The notes beneath the pieces were generated by a model that was given only the letters and a program-made list of their open reading frames with translations, was not told the origin of the DNA and ran no database searches. From Phoronis australis (Eukaryota > Phoronida > Phoronidae): DNA of 64,000 bases. This document shows positions 12,271 through 25,059 of the stretch, in pieces. The stretch lies in contig NMRA01000018.1 in NCBI GenBank assembly GCA_002633005.1, positions 766,128 through 830,127 of the forward strand. The letters run 5' to 3'. Numbering within the stretch: the first letter of the stretch is position 1; the number at the start of each line of letters is the position of its first letter. Position numbers and translations under genes: made by a program.

Positions 12271-12923
12271 AGCATGGACAAACTGCGCACTGACATAATC
12301 ACATTTAACTGGACTGCAATACTGAGCAAAAGTGACAGAAATGACAAAGTCTCAACATTCACACAGTCACTCTACAACATACTAAATAATAATATCCCAT
12401 CAACCATGAAAACAATAAAAAACAAGAACAAACCGTGGTTTAACAATAACTTAAGACTGAAATAAATAAAAGAAACAAACTGTACAGATCGTTCAGAAAA
12501 TCAAATAACGCTTGCACCTTTAAGTGTTACAAAGAACATTGCAAGAGTGTGGAAGAACTAATTAAAAGACGAAACAAGACTATAAGATGAAAATTATCTC
12601 CAACATCAACAATGTCTCAAAAAATTCAAAGGAATATTGGGATATAATCAACAAAATTCGAGGACAGGTAAAGCAAACTTCATAACTCACTATCCACTCA
12701 AAGGAATCCAACACTCAGGCGTCATCCAAAGCTTAAAAAGTAAGTTATTTTTAGAATACTTCACCGCCAAGAGTCACGTTGCACCAACAACAAGCTTTCC
12801 CGAATTCCCAAACAGAACATTAGAACATCTCTCTGACATACAAGCCCAACCACCTGAAGTCCGAAAACTACTAAAAAATATTGACGAAAACAAAAAAGAC
12901 AAAACTAATCTCATTACCAACAA

Positions 12924-13998
12924 GAGCAACGCAGAGCGTTGAAATGCGCCCACAATTGCACCGCATACGTTATCCTTCTAGGGTTGTTTATTGGTACCAT
13001 AAAGTGGCCAGTAGAGGGCATATATGTAGTATGTTGTACTTTGCAAAATGGAAAGGCATGGTCATTGTCTCCTCAATAGGCTAGGGGCAAAATGTGAGTA
13101 ATCTTCATAATACAAGCACATCCTATACACCAGTTGCTTAAAGCACCACAGAAACATAGAATTAAAAACAAATTTACCAACATACGAGATTAGCACAGCA
13201 TTAGAATGCCAGAAACAAATTTCTACTTGGAACTTTTCCTTCATAGTCACGAAGTAACACAAAGTACACACCTGAAGACCTATGAAAATACAGAGGTCAA
13301 TGTAAAATACTAAAATTGCCACTAGAGGCAAATACTAAAATTGCCACTAGAGGCATACCGGTAATCAGAATCATCCTAAAGTCGTCATCGTCCGTTGTCA
13401 ACATCACATAAATACACTTGCTAAATTTAGTAAAGATCCTGCAAACGGTTTGGGAGATACAGCCATGGGCGCAAAAAAACAAAACTGCCACTAGGAGGCG
13501 CCACAGTAGTCCAAATCGTCTGAAAATCATTGTCAGCTGTCTTCCTTATAGTAAGCACATACACGCCAATTTTCACAATCATCCTTTGAGCGGTTTGGTT
13601 GATAGAGGGGTGGACGCAAAAATACAGACTCGAAAACAGTAAAAATGGCCACTAGGTGGCGCAAACTACGTCGAATCCATCTGAAAACAGTAGGATAGCG
13701 TCATCTCACTAATAGGTGCCTACATACCAAATTTCATGAAAATCCGTTCAATACTTTTGAAGATACAAAGGTAAGCGTAAAAAACTAAAATTGCCACTAG
13801 GGGGCACACCGGTAGTCGGATCCGTCCGAAAGTTCGCAGATGCCGTCCCATTCATGAATGGAACATATGTGCCAAATTTCATGAACGTATGTCAAAGGGT
13901 TTTGGAGATAGAGCAGCGGACGCCGGACGCCGCCCGGACGGACAGACGGACGGACAGAGATGACGGCATAATGCGTCCACATACAAATATGTGGGCGC
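12924..13998 (+). mobile_element. GAGCAACGC-family element inserted in the LINE
   Basis: The element runs from GAGCAACGCAGAGCGTTG to ATGTGGGCGC. Left of it the LINE reads through ENKKDKTNLITNK; right of it the LINE resumes with the MFDNL...YHRQFGF part of the reverse transcriptase. It holds modules with CCACTAGG words near 13320, 13346, 13488, 13650 and 13796, including a direct duplication of about 26 bp at 13309-13354. The terminus has a GGACGCCGG-rich stretch. 12924-13667 is about 98-99% identical to 19344-20087 by eye, so the family has been active or duplicated recently. Confidence 0.85.
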
Positions 13999-14003
13999 AT
14001 AAA

Positions 14004-14886
14004 AATAATTTCTCAACACATGTTTGACAACCTCTCTTCACAAAACCTCATATATCATCGCCAATTCGGATTCATGCACTGTGTCCCAACTTACAGAAAT
14101 TGTACACGAAATCCACCTCCAGTTTGAGCAAGGATACAACGTGAGATTCGTATTCTTAGACATTGCGTCAGCTTTTGATGTCGTTCCCCATGATCAGCTT
14201 CTACATAAATTACAATCTTACGGTTTTCCAGAACTCTCTTCTCACTTTTAAAATCATATCTGGAATGTGGAACTTACAAAGTCCGAATAGAGGGTGTCTT
14301 ATCACGCTCATCAACGCCAGGTTTCCAAAATGCTGGAGTACCGCAAGGTAGCGTACCAGGCCCCTTACTCTTTTTATTGTACATCAATGATCTTCCAGAC
14401 AAAATAAACTCTAAAACATTTCTATATGCTGATGACATTGCAATTTTCTACCGATTCTCAAAAGAGAATCCCCATGACTCCTTACAATTGCAAACTGACC
14501 GAAACAAACTCTATGACTGGTCTTGCAAATGGAAGATGAAATTTAAACCTGAAAAAAGTGTTGATCTTATATTTTCTAAGTCTAATAATACTCAATTCCA
14601 AACAAATCCTATGCTGGAATTATCACTAAATGGGGAAGTTATTCCCAATAAGTTCACACAAAAACACCTTGGATTGCTACCAGACCACAAGCTTACATTT
14701 ACTCCTCACTGTCGCGAACTCGTTCATAAAGTACAAAAACTAATCAATCCAATCAGAATTGTCTCTCGTCATCTCAACTCCATGCATCTTGAAACTCTTT
14801 TCAAGTCTTTTGTTCTTCCACATCTAGATTACTGTGACATAATCTACCAATCGGCAAACGCTGGCATACTTCTTCAAGTAGAATGA
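14004..14886 (+). pseudogene. LINE reverse transcriptase, central and C-terminal part
   Basis: The segments read FVFLDIASAFDVVPHDQL (palm motif with catalytic Asp, near 14145), then, after a frame change, VPQGSVPGPLLF (near 14338), and FLYADDIAIF with the YADD catalytic pair (about 14420-14450). The frame continues to 14886 through thumb-like sequence. Two frame changes separate the blocks. All hallmark residues survive even though the frame does not. Confidence 0.85.
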
Positions 14887-15874
14887 CTACAATACCAAGC
14901 ACCTACATTTGTATAGCCATAACAGGAGCATACAAAGGATCCCACACAATCAAGGTTCTAAACAGTCTCAATTGGAGCAAACTAGAAACCCGTAAACTCC
15001 ACTTGTCCATGTATACATTCTAAGTCTTAACCAACATAAATAATTACTCAAACAAAATCCTCTTCGACTCCTACAAAAGACCTAACACGAGACCAGGACT
15101 GCGGCAAAGTAATATGCACACTGTTCCATCTTCCCTCAGCCAAGCCTTCAGGAAATCTACCATATTAACTTGTATTGACAACTGGAATTCCTTACCATCC
15201 AAAATAAAAGAAAGCACTTCACTCGTCACTCTAAAAAAATAACTTTAAAATTCATACTACTACTCAAGAGTTGCCAGTCCCATTAACATCGTTCCAACTT
15301 CCCCGCAACCACGAAATAATCCTGACTTTACAGATCAAGATGCGGTCTATTCCTAAACAATGAGGAATTTAGACATAATTTTAATAATACTTCGCCTCTG
15401 TGTTGCTGCGGAGACGCACAGACAAATGCTCATGTTTTCTTTGCTTGTGAGGTATGCAAGGAGCAGAGGGTATAGTTTTTCAAGACACTCGAACAATACC
15501 CCAATATTTATAAAAATATTCTGAAATTCTTCAAATGTACAACAAAATTATTTTTTTTCTGTATGGAAGTCAAGAACTCAACCCAAATGAAAATAAGGTT
15601 TTATTCGAGATAGTATCAAAATTTCTTTTTAATATTAAATCTCTTTGTGTGAGTGGATAGAATTGTATAAATGTGTATGAAAATGATTTATTTACTTTCG
15701 TAATCATATGTCATTGTAATCTTAAAAACACTTTTTTAATTTATGTATTTGTGTAAAATAATTGTATATAGATTTCTTTGTACTTTTTTAACCCAGATAT
15801 AATGCCTCTTGGCGCTTTCTGGGTTATGTACATTCGTTGTATCGTAGATTTTGAAATAAACATTATAAAAAATT

Positions 15875-17479
15875 AACCGTCGCAAATTCACAAGTTGTGA
15901 CAACTCCCACAAACCACAACAATTCCCAGTCATAAGAAACCAGTGTGGCTCCCCCAAAATGAATGAAATGGGGTGGGACGGGTTTAACGGCAGTTTTGTT
16001 TACTGGGTGGGGAGCGATTGCCACCAATGGTAGTCTACTCAGTAGTTCCCTCAATTTGTTTTGAATAAATTGAGTAAAATATTTGTCTGTGCTCTTGTCT
16101 ACTGGGATACGGAAATGTGGCCATTTCGAGACCACATACATGTACTATGCCTTCCTGACTGAATAGTCGTACGAAAAATGCCGAACATTGACTACTGTGT
16201 CGAATCAGCGTGGTTCAGATCGCCATGTTGTGTACTTGTCATATTGCGAAGTGTGTCAATTTGTACAAAAATCGTTGAACGGTGGGTACTAACTTAGCAA
16301 TAGCCAGAGCAGATCATTAGAATATCTGAGTTACCTTTGATACAATTGTCATCAAATTACACAGTTATTCTCCTGATCATAACACTAACATAACAAATTT
16401 TGCCGTCCATGAAAAGTACTCAAAATTGAAAAGTATATATCTACACTACATGCTGAGGAATTGTTTTCAAAACAAATCCGTTTTTTCAGGATATGGATAT
16501 GATTTCTGTTCGAAATGCTTGACCCAGGCTTTCTGCATTGTGCCTTTACTGGTAATTCCCTGTCCTCTGGGCCGTGCAAACAAACCTTATAAAAATGTGA
16601 ATGCAGTTTGTTTAAATTTTAGATCTAGGCTGAAAAATATTGCAAAACATTTTGAATTTGACGTAGTGGCCCAGACCAGTGAACTGCGCAGTTAGAACGG
16701 GAATGCCCATATGTAAATTTATCACAAGGAGCAGGTCATGTAACTGAACATCTAGATGATATATGAAGCAATGTGTTGCAAAACCTGGTATTACTACATG
16801 TAGCAATGTACATGATGACGTCACGCGGAAATGAACGAGCTTTGTACCGAATGAGCATTTTCTCCGAATATAGGAGCATTTCATAATCTTGTACATTAAT
16901 CCAGGCATTCCAGTGGGTATGATTTGGAGAGACCTCTGAAATATGACTTGTTGTTATCTGACATTGTAATATAATGTTCAAATAAAATGAGATTGCTTTC
17001 AACTAGTCCATTTGGATAGAAAATAAAACCGCAATGACCTCCCATCACCAATGAAAGGGTTAAAGAGGTTTAAATGCAGGGGAAAAGAAAAATATTTTAA
17101 AATAGTATACTAAATGACACATGCGTAAACTGAATACATGCGTTTTGCTTACATTGGTTGATAATATTTTTGTTAAGTTCATCTGACAAAATTTGTTTGG
17201 ATGAAAAATGACTTTTGAGATAGCGTTACTGGGTTTGACCAAGAAATTGTCACTAAATTTCAACATGGAATGTCTGCCTTAACCAAACCTACAGATGCGG
17301 TTTGACCAACAAGGCATGGACGTTACTACATGCTCTGTTTAGTAATGTGTTTCATCGCCAACAATTCTCGCTTCATTTTTTCTTTCGAAACTTCAATCTC
17401 AAAATAGGAAATTTTCTGATCAGCAGTCATCGAAAACGCTCGCATACATTAGTCAGTGCTCAAAAATAGCGGCCTCAGA
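15875..17479. other. Sequence without recognised genes
   Basis: Open frames up to about 100 codons occur on the minus strand, but none carries a motif I recognise and none shows convincing splice sites. I see no repeats shared with the rest of the window. Confidence 0.4.
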
Positions 17480-17865
17480 AGGTATTCAAGAACTAGTTTT
17501 GGTATAGAAAGCCTTTACTATTGAATGCTTTCAATTTTGGATAGCTTTTTACAAGATGGATGAACTTATAACACCAACAACCTGCGTTATCAGTAATAGC
17601 TTCGCTACAGATTATTTTCCGATAAGAAGGGGTGCGAGACAGGGTGATTCCATGTCAGTACATACTACGAAATAACAGCTTAATAAATGGTAAACATGTT
17701 GAAAAAATGAAGTTAAAATTCTTCAGTAAAACGCCGATACTGCCTTGGATAAAAATTGTCTAAACTTTTAATTATATTCTCGGATATTGTCTAGCCTATT
17801 GCTAAATATCAAAAAGTGTAAGGGTTATCGGCTAAATCACAATCAAGGTCCATATTCGGGAGTTG
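17480..17865 (+). pseudogene. L1/Tx1-like reverse transcriptase relic
   Basis: Conceptual translation gives FPIRRGARQGDSMS (about 17618-17655), the GxRQGDPLS box of L1/Tx1-type reverse transcriptases. It is followed, after stops, by an ADT remnant of the YADD region and by a KKCKGYRLN stretch that fits the following LNxxKTK segment. Frame changes and stops show a dead fragment with both ends missing. The assignment rests on one good and two weaker motifs. Confidence 0.55.
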
Positions 17866-18390
17866 ACTACGTCACGGTCTGATATCAATTTTTGATCACT
17901 TACTAAATGCCAACTGAATCTCATATGCAAAAAGTTACAAAGTTGTGCAAATTGAAAAAGAATCATGAAAATCGGACAATGTTTGAGAAATTTTTGCTTG
18001 TTTTGTCTATGAATTTCATGCATTTTTAGTGTTATGAAAGGCCATTTTAAAAATTACAATTTTTAACTATAGAAAAAAATTATTTTAATAAGTAAGCATA
18101 TGACTGGGAATAACTTGGGTCACTTTCAGAAACACTTAGATGAAGTTGTGCTTAATAATTGAGAAATGGTAGGGTTCATCATAAAACGAAATTCGTAAAT
18201 TCTGTTTCCAACCCTCACTTACTGTAAAGAAGGTTAAAAACTTAAGTTAACACTTTGTAATAAAACGAACTGCAGAATATGTTAGCCTAGACAACACAGC
18301 AAATAATTCAATATCAAAACAAACCAAAAGTATATTGGATATTGACTGGGTTCTGCTATATTGAAAATGGGCCAAAAAGGCTAACAAAAT

Positions 18391-19340
18391 GTAGTGTACC
18401 TACCCCCATGTGGAATTCAGTAACACAAATGGTCATTACAAATGAAATTGTTGCCTTTTAAATAGCAACATGGTGCTTATTATCATCAAAGAAAAATAAA
18501 TGGCCATACAACATTATGTTACCATGTGATGCAGGAACAGTGATGTAGTTTACGTACCCCCTTTTGTAATGTACGTTCCCCAATGTTCACAAATGACATG
18601 TAATTAAAATATAACTTAGTAAGTGAGCAACATTGGTCATCAACAGTTTTCTTCTTTAAAAATGTTAGGTTAAAATTGTATTTATTGCAAATACATTTGT
18701 TTTGAGTGAAATATTAGTATTTATGTAGTGTACGTACAGCTATATATTAATTTGTGCCTATTTTCAAAAGTATGGCAAATATGCACATGAATGCTGTGCT
18801 TTTTATTTTTTCTTTGATTTAGTAAATCACTCTCAGTAGATTCTAAGTATTTAGTTACAAACCTGACATGTCATTGAAATATAGTGCAGGCACGCCTGTG
18901 TATTGTACATGTACGTACCCCGACGTGAACAAATACCATAAAACAAAAATATTACACGGTAAGTAAGCAACATTTGTCAGACAGTTTTCTCCATTAAAGA
19001 GCTAGGTTAAAAGGGTGTTAATTAAAAATGCATTTGTTTTGAGTGAAATATTAGCAATTGAGTAGAGTACGTACCCTTATATTTTAACATGTGCCTGTTT
19101 TCAAAGAATGATAGAGATGTGCATATGTATGCTGTACTTTTTATTTGTTCCCTTTGAATAGATTTGGTAAATGAACTAACTCTCATTAGATTCTAAGTAT
19201 TCTTTATAAACCTGACAAGTCATTGAAATGTAGTGTATGTACCCATGTGTAGTGTACGTACCTTAAGCCACTGTGATATGAATATTGCCCCCAAGTATTT
19301 TTACACACAGCTTATCTCATGAACAATACTGATATTTCAA
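18391..19340. repeat. Second copy of the TAGTGTACGTACCCC tandem family
   Basis: It is collinear with 1-760, with the same ~345-bp units (starting near 18608 and 18946) and diverged copies of the motif at 18391, 18544, 18566, 18725, 18881, 18906, 19062, 19230 and 19249. In place of the continuation seen after position 740, an element of the GAGCAACGC family starts at 19344. The two loci differ clearly by eye, more than the young element pair does, so this duplication is older. Confidence 0.75.
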
Positions 19341-19343
19341 CAA

Positions 19344-20090
19344 GAGCAACGCAGAGCGTTGAAATGCGCCCACAATTGCACCGCATACGGTATCCTTCTG
19401 GGGTTGTTTATTGGTACCATAAAGTGGCCAGTAGAGGGCATATATGTAGTATGTTGTACTTAGCAAAATGGAAAGGCATGGTCATTGTCTGCTCAATAGG
19501 CTAGGGGCAAAATGTGAGTAATCTTCATAATACAAGCACATCCTATACACCAGTTGCTTAAAGCACCACAGAAACATAGAATTAAAAACAAATTTACCAA
19601 CATACGAGATTAGCACAGCATTAGAATGCCAGAAACAAATTTCTACTTGGAACTTTTCCTTCACAGTCACGAAGTAACACAAAGTATACACCTGAAGACC
19701 TATGAAAATACAGAGGTCAATGTAAAATACTAAAATTGCCACTAGAGGCAAATACTAAAATTGCCACTAGAGGCATACCGGTAGTCAGAATCATCCTAAA
19801 GTCGTCATCGTCCGTTGTCAACATCACATAAATACACTTGCTAAATTTAGTAAAGATCCTGCAAACGGTTTGGGAGATACAGCCATGGGCGCAAAAAAAC
19901 AAAACTGCCACTAGGAGGCGCCACAGTAGTCCAAATCGTCTGAAAATCATTGTCAGCTGTCTTCCTTATAGTAAGCACATACACGGCAATTTTCACAATC
20001 ATCCTTTGAGCGGTTTGATTGATAGGGGGGTGAACGCAAAAATACAGACTCGAAAACAGTAAAAATGGCCACTAGGTGGCGCAAACTATG
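19344..20090 (+). mobile_element. GAGCAACGC-family element, 3'-truncated young copy
   Basis: Nearly identical to 12924-13667, with roughly ten substitutions seen in 745 bp. It shares the internal direct duplication of about 26 bp, so both derive from the same recent source. It stops at GCAAACTATG, where the TIR element at 20100-22706 and its target duplication begin; the missing end is not found on the far side. Confidence 0.8.
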
Positions 20091-20099
20091 TCTGTTTCC

Positions 20100-22706
20100 A
20101 GCCTGGTCCCCAAGCCTCAAGATGGCGTTGATCGATTTAGCCACGTGAGGATTGGTCATGAGAAATGAAATGTGTCAAAATTCTGAAGCAATTTTACGGA
20201 AATCGCCGGAATATCACGAGCAATATAAAAATATATCAACTTTGAAATTTTCTGCAGCATAATACAAAATGAAAACTAATTTTACATAGCAGCAATTTCG
20301 ATCTAAATCATGCAAAAATGATGTATTTTTGTTTGAAAACAGAATTGAAAATAAGTACATGTACGTCAAAAACCTTTAGTTCAAACAATAACCAAAGCAA
20401 CGCTTTCTGCTTCATGAATGGCAGGAACAACGCCAGTAAAAATAATTAAAATCTGCCTTCGTTTTAAAGCCTATCGTCAACGGTAACACAAGTAAATTTG
20501 GTTCCTACAGTATGTTAAGAGCATCGCTCTGAACCCACCAGTGCCATAAATTGCCAAATGTAACATAGTGGCTCGCTTTTGTCTTTGTCACCGTGAGAAT
20601 CGCCTTTTAATTCAGACAGCTGCGAATAGAACACCCGAAAGCAATGGTGTTCTATTCAGACCCCTATAGACCTAATTCACGTTGCGGACGTTAAAATCCA
20701 AAGCAAAGCTCACTGCGATAAACAAAGATTAAGTTGACCTTGCGTGAGTGGTAAATGGTCGGTCTTTCGAGTCCAACCTGGATATTGAATCTTAAAAATG
20801 TGTCGATAATTAGCCACAGAGTCGTAGAAAAATATATTAGAGGACAAGTCAATGGACCAAAGAGTTGTCTGACGAAAGGGTATAAGTTTTTTTTCTGAAA
20901 ACAAGGTTCGAAACATGGAAAGTAAATATGACCAAATTGCGGCGATCGCGTAATGGATTAGGTATTGTGCTGAATGCAGTGTTACGCTTGTTCTTGGAAA
21001 TTGTTGATAAAATGCTTTCTACACGAACCAGGTCATCTGCTCGTATTTAGATGTCATGATGTGCAATTAGTCACATCTCGTTTAATTTGTTGATAAAGAA
21101 TAATAACATCAAGCATAGCCTAGGTCATGGTGAGGTCAGTAGGGACTACCGGGACTAATAGCTGATTTGTCATTGATCTGAAAGAATAATTGATGTTATT
21201 AAATATATGTTTTATTAAAATAAAAAACAGGCTCGTAATTGAAAATAAAAAAAATGTTTGATCATCAGTTCTGCTTTCTTGGTGTTAATAATTCTTACGT
21301 CTGTTTGTTGTGTTAGGATTCAAATCTGGACCAAGTTGAATTTTAAAATCAAAACACCTAATTCGTTTGTCCAAAGCATATACCTCGTTTTAGAGCTCAA
21401 TTTCAGTTAACTGGACAGAACAAGCATAGTTATCACGTTTCTTCAGGGGCCTCGTTTATCCGAGGGAAGTGTTTGTGCCTTCTGAGAGGGCATTCTTTCG
21501 CCGAGAGTGAGGGAAAATCTACCTCCCGATCACCATCAATAGCACCCCCTCCCTGTTGCAAGCTCTCATAGGCTACGTCTCAAGTAGCATTTTGTGCTCT
21601 TTCAAATTGTCACCTGTGTGGTAACAGGTGATTCTCAGGAGAGAATTTTTCAATTACTGAGGGGAATTTTTAGGCCTCGTAGGGGGGCTGAGCTAGGCTA
21701 GATTCCATCTTATTGGAGATTAGAGCAATTATCGAACAAAAGAGATGTGGCCCTCCAACCTTAAATACTACAATGGAGTTCATCAGTGACGCGTAAGATA
21801 TTGGCTACAGCCGTGGTCATCTTCCCATCTCGTTGTTGGGCTACAGAGTCGAACAAGTTGGGAGCAACGGTAAAACGCCGTAATGAATTTCGCGTGTTTT
21901 TTTATTTTTAAGAGGGAAATAGGGCCGATATTCTGCTCCAAAATTGAGAGATTGAGGGCCTGTCCTTTTTGGAAAGAAAAATGCATCATGTTTCAACCCG
22001 TAGCATGGACGGCGCGCATTGAACTATAGGGGTGGCTAGGCCGCACATGGTCTATGGGCGGTGCCCAAGGGGGGCTGAGGAGGCTTGAGCCCCACACATT
22101 TTTCAGTGTTGTGCCACCCATGCGTAGTCATGAAAACACAGTCTGGCTGGCAGAAGATTTTCCGGTCGTTGCTATGATGTTTGCGGCAACCGAGATGCGA
22201 CAAAATATGATCTAACTTTTCGAAAACATTTATAAATTTTACACGGACATATTTTCCTTCGTCGCGGCGTATGGCAACGATCCAACGCTTCGAATCTCAA
22301 CGTCCTTAGGGGAAACAGACTGTTGAGAGTCCGTATTTTTTCAAGCCGTTCAAGCAACAGGAATGCAACTATGCCGATAAGCCAACAGAGCAATCGTAGC
22401 GAGCCTCGTTTTGGAACGCTCCTCCTGTTGGCGTGAATTAACCCTTTTGTTGTTTATGCTGGGATCTCGCAGTGACGCAGGCAGCTTCACTTATCATTTG
22501 ACGGGCTTACACTTGCGTGATTGAACTCGCATTTTCTTATTTTACTTAGACTGCGCTAGGACTATCTCGTTAGCCATATACATCTAAAGTAACAAAATTC
22601 CGTTGAAGTTAGGCTTTAATGACGTCGAGGCAGCGGCTAATCATAGCGTAGAAAGCCTCCAATGATTACCGATCAACGCCATCGTGAGGCTTGGGGACGA
22701 GGCCGT
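20100..22706. mobile_element. 2.6 kb TIR element with 9-bp target duplication (Mutator-like?)
   Basis: The left end (20100-20139) and the inverted right end (22665-22706) match over about 38 bp, including CCCCAAGCCTCA and GATGGCGTTGATCG. They are flanked by TCTGTTTCC (20091-20099) and TCTGTCTCC (22707-22715), an 8-of-9 match. A 9-bp duplication points to Mutator-like transposons, but no transposase is recognisable inside, so the superfamily is an inference and the element looks non-autonomous or decayed. Confidence 0.65.
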
Positions 22707-22715
22707 TCTGTCTCC

Positions 22716-25059
22716 AGAGCAAGTGATGGCAGCTGTGAAGAGGCCGCACGAGGGTGGAGGGACTAAAAACCTATCGGCTAGTCGCTAGATGACATTTGGA
22801 CGAGCTAAAGCTATCAGATACCTATGCTCTGGACGCACGCAGTTTCCTTCTTGCTTGAAGTGGCCACACTCTCTCCAGAGTATTATGTCACTGAATAACA
22901 ATGAAGATCAACAAAAACGAGAACAATTATAACAGGTCGACACTTTGACCACTCTTTCCGCAACATTGTATTTGAGCTACTAGCCTCATTCACACAAAAT
23001 AGTGGAAGGGAGGGCCATGACACAAAGCGGTATAAACCTGCACTTAGTCCACAGCCTGACGTTACCACAGAATCCAGATGAGCTGTCTCAGAGACAGCTA
23101 GAATTATTAGATGAATATTGATTGGCAGCTGCGGTACTGACTCGTAGTAGCTATTTTCGTTTTAGCAGTCGTTGATAAGTTAGTTCACATGTGAGGTATG
23201 ATAGGGTAATCGTTCTTCCCGGCTCACTGATAATACTGTAAAAATACGATAAGAAGGTCCATAGAAACCTAATGCTAAAACATTAGATAAGATAAATCTT
23301 ACTCACGCTAAGGTTAAAAATATAAAATAAAAAGTCTAAGTATAAAACGCATTACTACTGTGAAAAGTGACTTGTTCCACAATGCATGGATTACACAACA
23401 TTTAAGACGAAACTCATTTATAGCACAGGCAATGAAATTAAAAGAAGAGGCATCCAGACAGCATAAAATCGATAGCATGTTTTCGTATACCGAACTCGAT
23501 TTATAGCACAGGATATCAAAATGGTACATACATGTACTCATCTGTGCTACAACTTAAAAAATCTAGGAATCGCTTGCATCCATTAAGAAATGAGGTATTA
23601 AACAACCATTATTAATACAAGACCATAGTTTCAGGTTTAGTCGCAACGTCGAACTATAATACATACTATACAAAGACAAATACATTAGACACATAATTAT
23701 GTCCTCATTGGTGGTTGAGCTGCCGAAGCCATATTAGTGCGACTAGAGTTTCCCATGAACAGAATAGTGTCGTCAATAGTTGGGAGTATATCCATTGTCG
23801 TCATAAGCGATAGTCAAAAGTATTCGCACGTTTTAGTGCGTTTACTAAAACCAAAGGAAACACATGAGTTAGTGAGTAAGATCCGTGTGTTTAGACGTCA
23901 ACCCCCAAAATAACAAATCAACTCGGTTGCGTCACGTGTTTTTCCTTGTTATTAATTGTTTCCTGCTGCATAAACCATAAACAACATTTGCGAGCACAGT
24001 TTTGGAAATGAGACATACCAGTTTCTTCGTTTTGTTTTAGTGTTTCAAATTCGCAGCGATTCTTAATTCAAGACCATGAATTACTCACAGTCCTAAAGTT
24101 CAGTGTAAGCGACCTATCAAGCACACGTTATGCTGAAAATATCATTATTCAACTTGTGACTTACGTAGTGTACTGTAGACCGGTCTTCACCATTTTATCG
24201 TACAAACCGCTATCAGTGGTCGTAAATGGTACTTACCCGAAACACAAACAGTAACATACGGTCATTTTGTAATGAACTATGACCAACCAGCAGATAGCCG
24301 TTATCTCACAGCTATGGCGACAATGACGAGGTCACTCGCATACACGCTACACACCGCTCAAGTCAATATTTCAGAGCTCTAGAGCTTACATAACAGTCGT
24401 TCGAAAATTCAATAGCCTCACTGTATGGTGGTGCTCACTTCTCAATAGCTAGCTTGTGATGACAATAAAGTAAAAACCAATCCTCACTGTCGGCCGCGAC
24501 CAAAGCTTCATGCAATGCCTGGGAGATCTCGGAAACAAATTGTAATCCTGAGAGCTGGTTCCCACCTGACCCGTAGGGTCTACAGCTAACACGAATTAAG
24601 CTACTTATCACAAATTTGGATTGTTAAAGTAATATTAGGCAGATGCTGCCTACACTTGGTGTGGCTGACAGACGGGTGTCCTCCCTGTCAAGTCGTCGGC
24701 CAAATGGGCCACAGGGGAATCTCATAAACCACGTCTGTCACCAATCTCGGTGGGAGGGGGCAATTTATGACTATTCTGGTGGGGGGGGGGGCAATTTTGT
24801 TTTGATGTTCCTGATGTCAACCCGTTACCTGTCATTTCCCTGTCACAGACATGATCATTTGGCATATGCTGGTGCATTAATCCCCCTGCACTCCGACCCA
24901 GACCATCTCCGTGACAACAGAGGGCGTAACAACCCAAGGCTGATGTTGCCTGCAGCCAACTGGCTCGACGACACACTTGTACAGCTCTTGTTGTCAGTGG
25001 TAGTAGCATGGCCACATGTGATATAATCCCAAAGCAGTTGGCTCCCATCGTCAAGCCAA
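22716..25059. other. Sequence without recognised genes, one possible first exon
   Basis: No family match in any frame. A candidate minus-strand first exon is listed separately at 24237-24265. Several short open frames around 24640-25100 overlap a G-run and are not convincing. Confidence 0.4.
24237..24265 (-). CDS. Possible first coding exon for the paralogue at 9856-9935
   Basis: On the minus strand an ATG at 24265 opens nine codons (MTVCYCLCF) that end at a strong donor, GG|GTAAGT, in phase 2. That is the phase needed by the acceptor of the signal-anchor exon at 9856-9935, about 14 kb downstream. The fit in phase and order is the only support; no promoter or homologous exon for the other gene was found. 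Treat as a hypothesis. Confidence 0.2.

Larger units (their letters stand above)
11433..15874 (+). mobile_element. CR1/L2-like non-LTR retrotransposon (LINE), degenerate
   Basis: In order it shows a 2A-like peptide, an AP-endonuclease domain, a reverse transcriptase broken by a 1.07 kb element (12924-13998), the YADD catalytic box, a C-terminal Cys/His stretch near 15400-15460 (CCCGD...H...C), and a 3' untranslated tail ending after AATAAA (15855-15860) in a short A-rich run. Frameshifts and stops occur throughout, so this copy is dead. About 65 codons of reverse transcriptase expected across the insertion point are absent. Further 3' ends of the same family lie at 37645-38058, 39458-39545 and 47676-47790. 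Confidence 0.88.

Noticed and set aside
12881-13642. Open frames repeated almost identically at 19319-20062
   Set aside because: The likeness reflects two copies of a non-coding repeat element, not a duplicated gene.
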